Source: CF-161 sp035259145
Lineage (GTDB): Bacteria > Chloroflexota > Dormibacteria > Dormibacterales > Dormibacteraceae
Assembly: GCA_035259145.1 (NCBI GenBank)
Contig: DATFWQ010000214.1
Coordinates: 1 to 22,675, forward strand
Length of the DNA stretch: 22,675 nucleotides
Direction of reading: 5' to 3'
Part shown: positions 1 to 6,420 of the stretch, piece after piece
Position numbering within the stretch: the first letter of the stretch is position 1
Layout: the number at the start of each line of letters is the position of its first letter
Position numbers and translations under genes: made by a program
The notes under the pieces: model-generated
What the model was told of the DNA's origin: nothing
Database searches by the model: none
What the model saw: only the letters and a program-made list of their open reading frames with translations

Positions 1-4
1 CCCG

Positions 5-862
5 CTAACCAAACGTGCTCCAGGCGTGGAGGCGGTTCAGCCACGCGGGACTTGCGCGCAGCGCTGCGGCGTAAGACTTCACAGCGTCGACGTAGTCCAG
101 ATCCCGGTTGTACCGCAGGATCGCCCGATCGTAGTCCGACGGAGCCCCGTTGGCGACCAGAAAGCGGGCAGCGGCGAGGATGGAGTCGCGCGGGCTCATG
201 ATGTCGCCACCCCTGCCGTACTGGCTCCAGGTCGACGGCAGGAACTGCATGGGCCCCAGCGCGCCGGCGCTCGACGGCCCGTTCACCCGTCCAAAGTCCG
301 ATTCGATGAAGTTGATCGCCGCGAGGTAGCTCCAGTCGACGCCGGTCTGGGCGGCCGCCGACCGGTAGTAGCCGGCCAGCGCCTCGACAGGTTCCGCGGC
401 GGTGAAGCGGCGCGTGTTTCGGGGATGAACCTGCGTGAAGTCGTCGATCTCGGCCAGGCGCCAGAGTGCCCGCAGCGCTTCGGCGATGTGACCAAGCACC
501 GCCGCGTGCTGCTCCGTCAGCAGTGGAAGCTCGGCCGTCTCCCGATCTGGATTGCCGGCCAGGACATAGACCACGGCCTGCTCGCTCCTCACAGCCTGGC
601 GGAAGGCGAATTGAGCCTGTTCGAGCTGGAGGTCCTGCCGGAGCTGGTCTATGGATGTGGACGCCACTCCCCGAGCCCGGAGCCGGTCGACGGTCGCCGA
701 CGCTGCCTGGATAGCGCCGGCCGCCTTCGTCAGCTGCGCGGCGCGGCGCTCGGCCTGGGCCTGCGGCCTGCCGCCATTGTCCGGGTCGCCCGCGTACGCA
801 CTGGCGCTCGGCAGAAGGCTGCCGAGCGCCACGAGGGCGGCGAGGACGAAGACAGCGATCAG
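5..862 (-). CDS. Secreted lytic transglycosylase (SLT/MltB-like fold)
   Basis: Probable peptidoglycan lytic transglycosylase acting outside the membrane. Seen: a hydrophobic N-terminus ending in ASAYA-G (likely signal peptidase I site, about residue 24), an Ala/Gln/Arg-rich helical stretch (about 35-100), then a C-terminal lysozyme-like domain (about 160-285). That domain has the catalytic Glu in INFIESDFGR (E187), GALGPMQFLPSTW, and the late LRYN motif. This order is typical of SLT/MltB-type enzymes. Start choice: the nearest ATG/GTG/TTG is GTG at 832, which would delete most of the signal-peptide core. A strong AGGAGG lies at about 873-878, 10 nt before a CTG at 862-860 that overlaps the TGA of the upstream FtsH-like gene (CTGA), so I propose a CTG start giving 285 aa. 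It is the last gene of the minus-strand run from 5688. The enzyme class is secure; the start and exact substrate are inferred. Confidence 0.85.
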   Translation of the reverse strand: MIAVFVLAALVALGSLLPSASAYAGDPDNGGRPQAQAERRAAQLTKAAGAIQAASATVDRLRARGVASTSIDQLRQDLQLEQAQFAFRQAVRSEQAVVYVLAGNPDRETAELPLLTEQHAAVLGHIAEALRALWRLAEIDDFTQVHPRNTRRFTAAEPVEALAGYYRSAAAQTGVDWSYLAAINFIESDFGRVNGPSSAGALGPMQFLPSTWSQYGRGGDIMSPRDSILAAARFLVANGAPSDYDRAILRYNRDLDYVDAVKSYAAALRASPAWLNRLHAWSTFG

Positions 863-2994
863 GCGGTGCGAACCTCCTCGATTTCCCGGGCATGACGGCC
901 GTCTCGAGAAAGCTCCTCCGTCGCCGAGATCGGGACCACCGGCATTTCGTCTGGATAGGGGTCTGCTTCGGTTGGGAATCGGAGACCGACGCTGTCGAGC
1001 ACGCCCTTGATCTCGTCGCCGACGAGCTCGCCCTGAGCGATGAGGGCCTCCGAGGCCGTGTCAATGGCCTCGCGGTTCACGTACATGAGCCGCCAGTCGT
1101 CGATGTAGGCGGCCCCAAGAATCTGTGCCACCGTGCGGCGGGTGAGGGGGCTGCGCAGGACCGTAGCCACGGGGGTTTCGACGCCGAAGGCGCCGCCTGC
1201 CTCCGCAGCCGAGATCAGCGTCTCGCCGATCCCGACCGCCTTCCTAGCAAGGTCGGGAGGCAGCTGCTCACCACCCATGCCCACAAGGCCGGCCATCACG
1301 CAGGCGCCGCGAGTGGCCATAGCCAGATCGGAGGACACGCCGCTGCTGTTCTCGCCGTAGAAGACTCGCTCGGAGGCGATCGCGCCCAGAGAGTGGCGGA
1401 CGTCGGCGGCCCACTGCGAGCGGAACCGGATGAATTGCTCCTGCTCGTCGATGGCCTTGTGATGCCCGAGCGAGTCGCCCCGCATCCTGATCGAGAGCCG
1501 CACGTGCGCCGACTCGGGCATGTAAAAGTGCGCCGCCACGGCGTGGCCGAGCTCGTGTCTCGCCACCGCGATCTTGTCGCGCTCGGTGTACTCGACCGGT
1601 TGGATCAAGCCGGCCTCGATGTTGCCCATCGACTCCCGCAGGTCGCGCCATTCGAAGAATGACCGGCCGTCCTCGAAGGCGTACATCAGCGCCATGGATA
1701 GGGCCTGCTCGATCATGGCCGGCGAGTAGCCTTCGGTGACGCGGGCGAACTCTTCGCGGCGGGAAGGCGTGTCGAGCGCTGGGTCGTGCGCCTTCTTGCC
1801 GAAGTAGAGCTCTGCGATGTCCTTCCGGTCTTCCCTGGCCGGCATCCGGAACGTGATGGTGCGGCCGAACCGGCCAGGCCGCGTGACCGCCTCGTCGAGG
1901 ACCGAGGGCCGGTTGGTCGCTCCCACGAAGAACAGGTTGTATCGCGGTGGGCGGAGCTGCGGGATGCGCAGCGGGATACGAGTGCCGTTGAAGCGAATCT
2001 GCCGGGGGACGAAGACGCCGTCGAGCGTGAGGTTGACCAGGCGGCGGAACGACTTCTTGAGGAATCCCGGGTTGTCGACGCCGTCCATCTGGACCAGCAG
2101 CATGTTCAGGCCGAGCCGGAAGCCGCCGAACATTCCACCGAGACCGCCCATCCCGCCACCACCGCCCATGCCACCGCGGGACTGCCCGAGGGCGTCGAAC
2201 TCGTCGATGAAGATGAGGCAGCCACCCCAGCGCTTGGCCTTCTTCTTGGCCGCGCGGACCATCGTCCACACCGCGACCATGTCCATGCCGATGAACATTC
2301 CGTTGAAGGCGGCACCGGAGCTGATGATGATCGGTGTGTGCAGCGTCGAGGCGATCCCTTTGGCGAGCATCGTCTTGCCAGTGCCGGGCGGCCCGACCAT
2401 GAGCACACCGCGCTCGCGCTTACCTCCGGCCTTGACATACGTGCTGCCCTGCTCGATCAGGCGCAGGATGCGCTGCATCTCGGCGACGGCCGACTTCTGG
2501 CCGCGCACGTCCTCGATCTTGACCTCGTAGTTGGCGTCGCCAGGAGTCAGAGTCTCTCGTCCCATACGAGAGAAGAGGACGAAGGGACCGAAGAGGATGG
2601 CGAAGTTCGCAAGGGCGAACACCCCGAACTGCAGGACGAACAGCAGCAGCGTGCCCACCAGAGTAGGCAGCGCGACCAGGGCCTCGACCGGGCCGAGGCC
2701 TGTAAAGACATACATGGCGCCGAAGTAGATTGCGAAGAGGATCGCAATGACGGTTGTGCGACGCCAGAAGATGTACCGGTTCGTCTCCAGCGTGCGCGTT
2801 TCAGGGTCGCTGCGGTCGGCGATCCTCTCCCGTAGGACCAGGGACCGGCGGATCCAGCTCAGTAGGCCCCTCAGGATGATCAGCCAGGCCAGCGCGAACA
2901 GGATGGAACCTATCGGGCCCCACTGCATGAGAAAGAAGGCGTACCCGAATGCAGAGGTGGCCATCAGCAGGGCGAAGATCCAGAAAATAATCAT
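859..2994 (-). CDS. FtsH-like membrane AAA+ zinc metalloprotease, multi-spanning variant
   Basis: Membrane-anchored ATP-dependent protease of the FtsH/M41 type, 711 aa from ATG 2994. Seen: Walker A GPPGTGKT (201-208), pore-loop-like MFIGMD (233-238), Walker B LIFIDEFD (260-267), SRH ATNRPSVLDEAVTRPGRFGR with both arginine fingers (R372, R375), zinc motif HELGH (480-484), and a downstream Asp in SSDLAMAT (D556) at the third metal-ligand position. It should therefore be both ATPase- and protease-competent. Unlike classical FtsH (two spans around a periplasmic domain), the first 145 residues hold about five or six hydrophobic segments, and roughly 60 extra residues sit between Walker B and the SRH, starting with a Gly/Met-rich stretch (274-291). 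The open frame runs upstream to 3309, but that stretch overlaps DUF5317 and lacks membrane character. Candidate -10 TATAGT lies 12 nt before the ATG. The family is certain; naming it ftsH itself is not. Confidence 0.9.
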   Translation of the reverse strand: MIIFWIFALLMATSAFGYAFFLMQWGPIGSILFALAWLIILRGLLSWIRRSLVLRERIADRSDPETRTLETNRYIFWRRTTVIAILFAIYFGAMYVFTGLGPVEALVALPTLVGTLLLFVLQFGVFALANFAILFGPFVLFSRMGRETLTPGDANYEVKIEDVRGQKSAVAEMQRILRLIEQGSTYVKAGGKRERGVLMVGPPGTGKTMLAKGIASTLHTPIIISSGAAFNGMFIGMDMVAVWTMVRAAKKKAKRWGGCLIFIDEFDALGQSRGGMGGGGGMGGLGGMFGGFRLGLNMLLVQMDGVDNPGFLKKSFRRLVNLTLDGVFVPRQIRFNGTRIPLRIPQLRPPRYNLFFVGATNRPSVLDEAVTRPGRFGRTITFRMPAREDRKDIAELYFGKKAHDPALDTPSRREEFARVTEGYSPAMIEQALSMALMYAFEDGRSFFEWRDLRESMGNIEAGLIQPVEYTERDKIAVARHELGHAVAAHFYMPESAHVRLSIRMRGDSLGHHKAIDEQEQFIRFRSQWAADVRHSLGAIASERVFYGENSSGVSSDLAMATRGACVMAGLVGMGGEQLPPDLARKAVGIGETLISAAEAGGAFGVETPVATVLRSPLTRRTVAQILGAAYIDDWRLMYVNREAIDTASEALIAQGELVGDEIKGVLDSVGLRFPTEADPYPDEMPVVPISATEELSRDGRHAREIEEVRTA

Positions 2995-3006
2995 GGCCGT
3001 AGTCGC

Positions 3007-3012
3007 ACTATA
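3007..3012 (-). promoter_or_regulatory. Candidate -10 box upstream of the FtsH-like gene
   Basis: Minus-strand TATAGT (5 of 6 matches to TATAAT) lies 12 nt before ATG 2994, in the 40-bp gap after the DUF5317 gene. No convincing -35 hexamer is seen at 16-18 bp, so an internal operon promoter is only a suggestion. Confidence 0.35.
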
Positions 3013-3034
3013 CCGTCGGCCGGCGGCCGTGCAG

Positions 3035-3604
3035 TCAGCGAGTTGTAATGACCCGTCTGCTCGTTGACCGCGGATCGGGCCGTGTAGCCAGGAACAGCAC
3101 AACTGCGAATCCGGCCACGGAGACCAAATCCCCGGGACTGTAGGCCTGCGGGAAGAGCCTCCCGACAGGTGGTGGGAGCACGATCCAATCGCACAGCCAG
3201 CCCAGGCGGGTGTCCGGGCCTGCGAGCGTGTACTGTGCAAACGTCCCCTGCTCGCGCAGCTGGGCGGGACCCAGGTGCGCAGCGGCGACGGCCACGGGCA
3301 TGCGACCACCGTTGAACAGGACGACCGCGAGGTTCATGCCGATCCCCACGACGACAAGCCAGATCCCGGGCAGGCGGTCGTGGTGCCAGGCTGCCCACAC
3401 CATCAGCACCGCCAGTGAGAGCGCGAAGATGGCCGGTCCCCATGCAGCGCCGCCCAGCGGCGTGCGAATCTCGAGCTCTCTTGTCACCAGGGCTGCGATC
3501 ACGACGAGCGGCCAGCGCAGGCGGCGTTCGAGCAGGTTGCGCAGATTGCCCCCGGTGAAGAGCCCTGCAACCAGGCCGACGAGACCGCCGACAGCCAGCA
3601 ACAC
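3035..3604 (-). CDS. DUF5317 family integral membrane protein
   Basis: A 189-aa protein of unknown function that resembles the DUF5317 family of high-GC bacteria. Seen: about four or five hydrophobic segments (roughly residues 1-18, 32-42, 55-70, 80-97, 163-176), the motif NGGRMPV near residue 98-104 after a hydrophobic stretch, and a central polar part (TLAGPDTRLGWLCDWI) before the last membrane segment. The basic C-terminal tail probably faces the cytoplasm. GTG 3604 lies 2 bp after the amidohydrolase stop codon, implying translational coupling; a TTG follows directly as an alternative. The FtsH-like gene begins 40 bp downstream. No catalytic motif is visible and I assign no activity. Family recognition rests on remembered pattern, not on a search. 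Confidence 0.7.
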   Translation of the reverse strand: MLLAVGGLVGLVAGLFTGGNLRNLLERRLRWPLVVIAALVTRELEIRTPLGGAAWGPAIFALSLAVLMVWAAWHHDRLPGIWLVVVGIGMNLAVVLFNGGRMPVAVAAAHLGPAQLREQGTFAQYTLAGPDTRLGWLCDWIVLPPPVGRLFPQAYSPGDLVSVAGFAVVLFLATRPDPRSTSRRVITTR

Positions 3605-3606
3605 CT

Positions 3607-4821
3607 CTAGGGGGCCGGATCGGCTTGAGCGGCCAGGGTCGCCGCCGTGGCGGCCATCATCCGCACGCCCGTCGCAAAAGAACCCTCATCGATGCGAAAC
3701 GACGGAGAGTGGTGGGCAGGTGCAGTCTCAGCGTCCGGAGGCCGGGCGCCCAGCATGAAGTAGCAGCCGGGGATGCGCGTCAGAAACTCTGCCATATCGT
3801 CGCTGACTGTCAGCGGGTTCCCGATCTCGCTCGCACGGTCGCCGACCAGCGCGGCGCCCACCTCGAGCACAGTCCTGGTCACGTTGGGGTCGTTCATCAG
3901 GGGCACCGTCCCGTGCACGAGATGGAGCGAAGAGCTGATCTGGAACTCCGTGTCCGCCTCGAGGAGCAGGTCCTGGAGGCGTTGAAGAGCCTCCTGGCGG
4001 AGCTCGGGCGTGAACGTTCGCACGCTGCCCTTGACTGTCACGGTGCGCGGCACAACGTTCCATGCCCCATCGGTGCGTACGTCTCCCACAGTGCAGTGGC
4101 AGTTTGTTCCGGAGTGGCCGAGACCATCGACCACCGAGTGCAGCCGCTCCAGCACGAAGGCCTGAGCCGAGATCACGTTGCCGGCCCGCCGCATCATGCC
4201 CCCATGCCCTCCGGGCCCCCGCATCGAGATGTCGAACGCGTCGGAGCCCGCCCAGAGCAGCCCGGGCCTGGTCATAACGTGACCGCTGGGCAGCCACGAC
4301 GCCATGTGGAGGCCGATTGTCACCTGGGGCTTATAGCGCTGGAGCATGCCACGGGCGATCATCTCGCGAGCGCCGCTGACGATCTCCTCCGCGGGCTGAA
4401 AACAGAAGAGGTAGGAGCCGCTGAGGTCATCCACGTGCTCGGCAAGGGTGCGGGCCGCGCCCAGCAAGATGGCGGTGTGAGCATCGTGGCCGCAGGCATG
4501 CATGCGACCTTCGATGTCGGAGGCGAAGTCGACGCCCGAGTCCTCCAGGATGGGCAGAGCGTCGATGTCAGCCCTCAGCATGACCGTGCGGCCGGGGCGG
4601 CCGGTATCGAGGACGGCCAGCGCGCCGGTCGCCGTGGGACACTCCTGGACCGCCAGGCTCAGCCGGCGTAGGCGATCCTCGATGAAGCCCGAGGTCTCCT
4701 GCTCGGCAAATGAGATCTCCGGGGTGCGGTGCAGGTGCCGCCGATTGTCAACCACCTCATCGAGCACGTCGGGGGAGGGCTCGGGAAGGGCGGGCATGGC
4801 CACATGGTAGAGGTGCCGCAC
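3607..4821 (-). CDS. M20 family metal-dependent amidohydrolase (IAA-amino acid/hippurate hydrolase-like)
   Basis: Cytoplasmic metallo-amidohydrolase of the M20D type, cleaving an N-acyl or N-carbamoyl amino acid or similar amide; the real substrate is unknown. Seen: ADIDALPILEDSG (about 84-96), metal-ligand Cys-His in MHACGHDAHT (C110, H112), acidic pair in FQPAEE (E145, E146), GLHMASWLPSG (H172), and the C-terminal AHHSPSFRIDEGSF holding the last metal His. All expected ligands are present and the 404-aa length is normal. The dimerisation domain falls at about 190-300. Start: GTG 4821 gives MRHLYHVAMPALP; ATG 4797 (residue 9) is equally possible and neither has a good Shine-Dalgarno. It begins 18 bp after the response-regulator stop and ends 2 bp before DUF5317, so it sits inside the minus-strand operon. 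Confidence 0.9.
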   Translation of the reverse strand: MRHLYHVAMPALPEPSPDVLDEVVDNRRHLHRTPEISFAEQETSGFIEDRLRRLSLAVQECPTATGALAVLDTGRPGRTVMLRADIDALPILEDSGVDFASDIEGRMHACGHDAHTAILLGAARTLAEHVDDLSGSYLFCFQPAEEIVSGAREMIARGMLQRYKPQVTIGLHMASWLPSGHVMTRPGLLWAGSDAFDISMRGPGGHGGMMRRAGNVISAQAFVLERLHSVVDGLGHSGTNCHCTVGDVRTDGAWNVVPRTVTVKGSVRTFTPELRQEALQRLQDLLLEADTEFQISSSLHLVHGTVPLMNDPNVTRTVLEVGAALVGDRASEIGNPLTVSDDMAEFLTRIPGCYFMLGARPPDAETAPAHHSPSFRIDEGSFATGVRMMAATAATLAAQADPAP

Positions 4822-4839
4822 CTTTATTTGGCCGGACCG

Positions 4840-5688
4840 TCAGACTATCGGGCGAACGCTATAGCCGCGCGGAGTCGATTCCAGCAGCTTCGCCCCCAGC
4901 TCCGGCTCCAGCTCGTTCAGCTTTCGCCGCAGCGTAAGGAGGGCAGAGTGAACGGTAGAGCGCGCGGCGTTGGGTCTGAACAGCCCTGCCGCGATCAGCT
5001 CGCCGGCGGTGACCGGCTTGGAGCCCTGAGCCAGATGGACAACTAGTCGGGTCTGCTGCGAGGTGAGACGTGTCTGTTTCTGGCCGAGCCTCATGGCCCG
5101 GTGAGTCGGATCGAAGTCCAGCCGCCCGAAGCGGTAGTTGCCTGCCCGGCCGGTGCCGCGCTCGATCAATCGTGCGGCGAGGTCTGAGTAGACGTGCGCC
5201 ATCAGCGCGGTTCCCTTGACAAAGTAGCTGCTGGCACCCAGTTCGTACGCGCGGCTGATGCCGGCGGCGGTTCCCTGCGCGGCCGAGAGAACCACGACAG
5301 GCAGCCCAGGATGGTTCTGCCTGATCCAGCGCAGGAGCTCGAGGCCTGCTTCCTCGCCCTCGTCCAGCACAAGGTCGAGAAGCACCCCGGCGACTCGTTC
5401 GTGCGTAAGCACCCGCTTCGCCTGCTCAGCCGTTCCGGCCACCCTGACCTGGTAGCTGAGGTCGGTGAGGTCCAGTCGGAGCTGCACCTGCATCGGCGGC
5501 TCGTCCTCGACCACGAGGACGGACGAGCCCACCAGCTCCGCCGGTCTGTAGGCCTCCAGGCCGGGTGGGAGCGGCGGTGGGGGAAGGCCGCGGCCCCGGA
5601 TTCTCAGGGACAAGGTGTCAATGGGTGACAAGCGATCAATGGGACGTGTCGCAGCATGCATTGATATTGGCTGCTTTGCAAGGCCCAT
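4840..5688 (-). CDS. OmpR/PhoB-type response regulator (receiver + winged helix)
   Basis: DNA-binding response regulator, probably the transcriptional output of the neighbouring phosphorelay. Seen in the 282-aa frame: a Pro/Leu-rich N-terminal extension (1-50), then a receiver (55-175) with acidic pocket VVEDE (E61, D62), phospho-acceptor D105 in LLDLVLDE, S135 and K158. The C-terminal winged helix (186-278) has recognition-helix-like RSTVHSALLTLRRKLNEL and the terminal wing LESTPRGYSVRP. The receiver N-terminus (VGSSVLVVEDE) closely resembles that of the single receiver at 5920-6342 (AGSTVLVVDDE), suggesting duplication. The start is uncertain: ATG 5688, ATG 5661 or later TTG codons are possible and none has a clear Shine-Dalgarno. 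It is the first gene of the tight minus-strand run down to position 5, so it may control its own operon. Confidence 0.9.
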   Translation of the reverse strand: MGLAKQPISMHAATRPIDRLSPIDTLSLRIRGRGLPPPPLPPGLEAYRPAELVGSSVLVVEDEPPMQVQLRLDLTDLSYQVRVAGTAEQAKRVLTHERVAGVLLDLVLDEGEEAGLELLRWIRQNHPGLPVVVLSAAQGTAAGISRAYELGASSYFVKGTALMAHVYSDLAARLIERGTGRAGNYRFGRLDFDPTHRAMRLGQKQTRLTSQQTRLVVHLAQGSKPVTAGELIAAGLFRPNAARSTVHSALLTLRRKLNELEPELGAKLLESTPRGYSVRPIV

Positions 5689-5707
5689 CCGTAGGACGGA
5701 ATTCAGA

Positions 5708-5713
5708 TGTCAA
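5708..5713 (-). promoter_or_regulatory. TTGACA hexamer upstream of the OmpR-type regulator
   Basis: Perfect minus-strand TTGACA 20 nt before ATG 5688. The partner -10 is poor: TACGGA at 14 bp, GGATGG at 17 bp. It would fit a start downstream of ATG 5688. Recorded as a weak promoter candidate. Confidence 0.2.
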
Positions 5714-5763
5714 GAAAACCTGTCCAGGACCTCAAGTGGCAGGGAGAAACCAATCGAAAATAC

Positions 5764-5794
5764 TTAACAACACCACGTTTCGATCGTTTACGCT
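5764..5794 (+). promoter_or_regulatory. Candidate promoter for the short plus-strand transcript
   Basis: TTAACA (5764-5769, 5 of 6 to TTGACA) is followed by TTTACG at 17 bp, or by the TAnnnT-type TACGCT at 19 bp. Neither -10 is good. It is the only plausible promoter I see upstream of the 13-codon ORF and would give a transcript of roughly 140 nt ending at the terminator. Confidence 0.25.
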
Positions 5795-5827
5795 TGGTTT
5801 TGTTCCCGGAGGCCCCCTGCCAAGACT

Positions 5828-5833
5828 AAGGAG
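5828..5833 (+). promoter_or_regulatory. Strong Shine-Dalgarno of the 13-codon ORF
   Basis: AAGGAG with 7-nt spacing to ATG 5841. This is one of the clearest ribosome binding sites in a window where most genes have weak or no Shine-Dalgarno, and it is the main argument that the tiny ORF is translated. Confidence 0.6.
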
Positions 5834-5840
5834 AACCCAC

Positions 5841-5882
5841 ATGACCTGGCAGAAGCCCTCCTCCCAAGGCTGGATCGACTGA
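5841..5882 (+). CDS. Putative 13-residue peptide MTWQKPSSQGWID
   Basis: A micro-ORF in the intergenic region between the two response-regulator genes and antisense to their direction. Seen: ATG, 13 sense codons, TGA; AAGGAG 7 nt upstream; a 12-bp hairpin plus T8 terminator starting 22 nt after the stop. The peptide has two Trp and a W-x-K-P start reminiscent of the N-terminus of PqqA-like RiPP precursors, but it lacks the Glu/Tyr pair of PqqA, and no radical-SAM or other maturase lies in the window. It is too short for a signal peptide. Possible roles (inference): a signalling peptide for the adjacent sensor system, a RiPP-like precursor, a regulatory micro-ORF in a small RNA, or a chance ORF. 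Function unknown. Confidence 0.4.
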   Translation: MTWQKPSSQGWID

Positions 5883-5904
5883 AGAGAGGGGGGACCCGAT
5901 CCGC

Positions 5905-5943
5905 GAGTCGCCGGTGCCGTCACTGGCGGCTCCTATTTTTTTT
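5905..5943 (+). terminator. Strong intrinsic terminator (12-bp stem, T8)
   Basis: The arm GAGTCGCCGGTG (5905-5916) pairs with CACTGGCGGCTC (5921-5932) around a CCGT loop, giving 12 continuous pairs with two G-T wobbles, then CTA and eight T (5936-5943). The T-tract exists only in plus-strand orientation, so it ends a plus-strand transcript. The only plus-strand gene candidate upstream is the 13-codon ORF. The stem overlaps the last codons and stop of the minus-strand receiver gene. Confidence 0.85.
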
Positions 5944-6342
5944 GATCGCGGCCGGCAGCAGCGCATACAGGTCGGCACGGTCTTCCGCCTTGCTCATGTA
6001 ACCGATTACGTCGGGGTCGTCTGACCTCTGCGAAAACACGGGGTAGGCCGTGTAAAAGATGACCGGCAGCGGCGTGCCCTGTGCGCGCAGCTCCGACGGC
6101 AGCGCCGAGCCATCCATCGGCTCCGGCAGCATCAGATCGACGATCGCCACCTGCGGGCGATCACGGCGAGCCCTGTCCAGTGCCTCGACAGCGTCCTGAG
6201 CCAGCGACACGCGATAGCCCAGCATACGGAGGTCGGTCTCCAGAATGAGTCGCCATGCGCGCTCGTCATCCACCACGAGCACGGTGGAGCCCGCGATCTC
6301 CTTCGGGGCAGGAGCCATGGGCTTGGGTGGCGTGAAGGGCAC
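5920..6342 (-). CDS. Single-domain response regulator (receiver only)
   Basis: Stand-alone CheY-like receiver, likely a phosphoryl shuttle or second output of the divergent kinase. Seen, numbered from GTG 6342 (140 aa): VLVVDDE (D25, D26), phospho-acceptor D69 in VAIVDLMLPEPMDG, T98 in FYTAYP and K118 in YMSKAED, so the active site is complete. There is no output domain, only a basic IKKNRSRQ tail encoded over an A8 run. Start: the open frame extends to 6501 but overlaps the divergent kinase gene and has no receiver character. GTG 6342 lies 11 nt after a minus-strand TATACT; ATG 6318 is the alternative. A 231-bp gap separates it from the OmpR-type regulator downstream on the same strand, with which it may be co-transcribed. 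Confidence 0.85.
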   Translation of the reverse strand: MPFTPPKPMAPAPKEIAGSTVLVVDDERAWRLILETDLRMLGYRVSLAQDAVEALDRARRDRPQVAIVDLMLPEPMDGSALPSELRAQGTPLPVIFYTAYPVFSQRSDDPDVIGYMSKAEDRADLYALLPAAIKKNRSRQ

Positions 6343-6353
6343 GACTTTCCGGC

Positions 6354-6359
6354 AGTATA
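6354..6359 (-). promoter_or_regulatory. Candidate -10 box of the single-receiver gene
   Basis: Minus-strand TATACT (5 of 6) ends 11 nt before GTG 6342, consistent with a very short leader. The hexamer 17 bp upstream (CTGTTG) is not a good -35. It supports the 6342 start over the long upstream frame. Confidence 0.4.
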
Positions 6360-6420
6360 CGAATGCGGAAGTGGAACAACAGAGCGTCATGGTTTCGGCG
6401 CCGGCCAGGGTCAGCTCCCG

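Noticed and set aside
2115..2170. Gly/Met-rich tract in the FtsH-like protein as a possible sequencing error or frameshift.
   Set aside because: The frame is continuous and motifs on both sides are intact and in register, so it is kept as a real low-complexity insert.
1786..2835. Long plus-strand frame opposite the FtsH-like gene (and similar long antisense frames such as 26-895, 3625-4671, 7948-9096 and 8424-9551).
   Set aside because: These are typical high-GC shadow frames with His/Arg/Pro-rich composition, no motif and no ribosome site, opposite genes with complete catalytic motifs.
2995..3309. N-terminal extension of the FtsH-like frame up to 3309.
   Set aside because: It overlaps DUF5317, is not membrane-like, and the ATG at 2994 opens directly into a transmembrane segment with TATAGT just upstream.
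5841..5943. Trp-containing leader peptide plus hairpin as a trp-type attenuator.
   Set aside because: The two Trp codons are far apart, there is no alternative antiterminator pairing that I can see, and no biosynthetic gene lies downstream on the plus strand.
5920..5952. A8 run followed closely by the 12-bp stem at the end of the receiver gene, resembling a -1 frameshift or slippage site.
   Set aside because: A -1 shift or one added A leads at once to a UAG stop, so nothing is gained. The stem and T8 are better explained as a plus-strand terminator.
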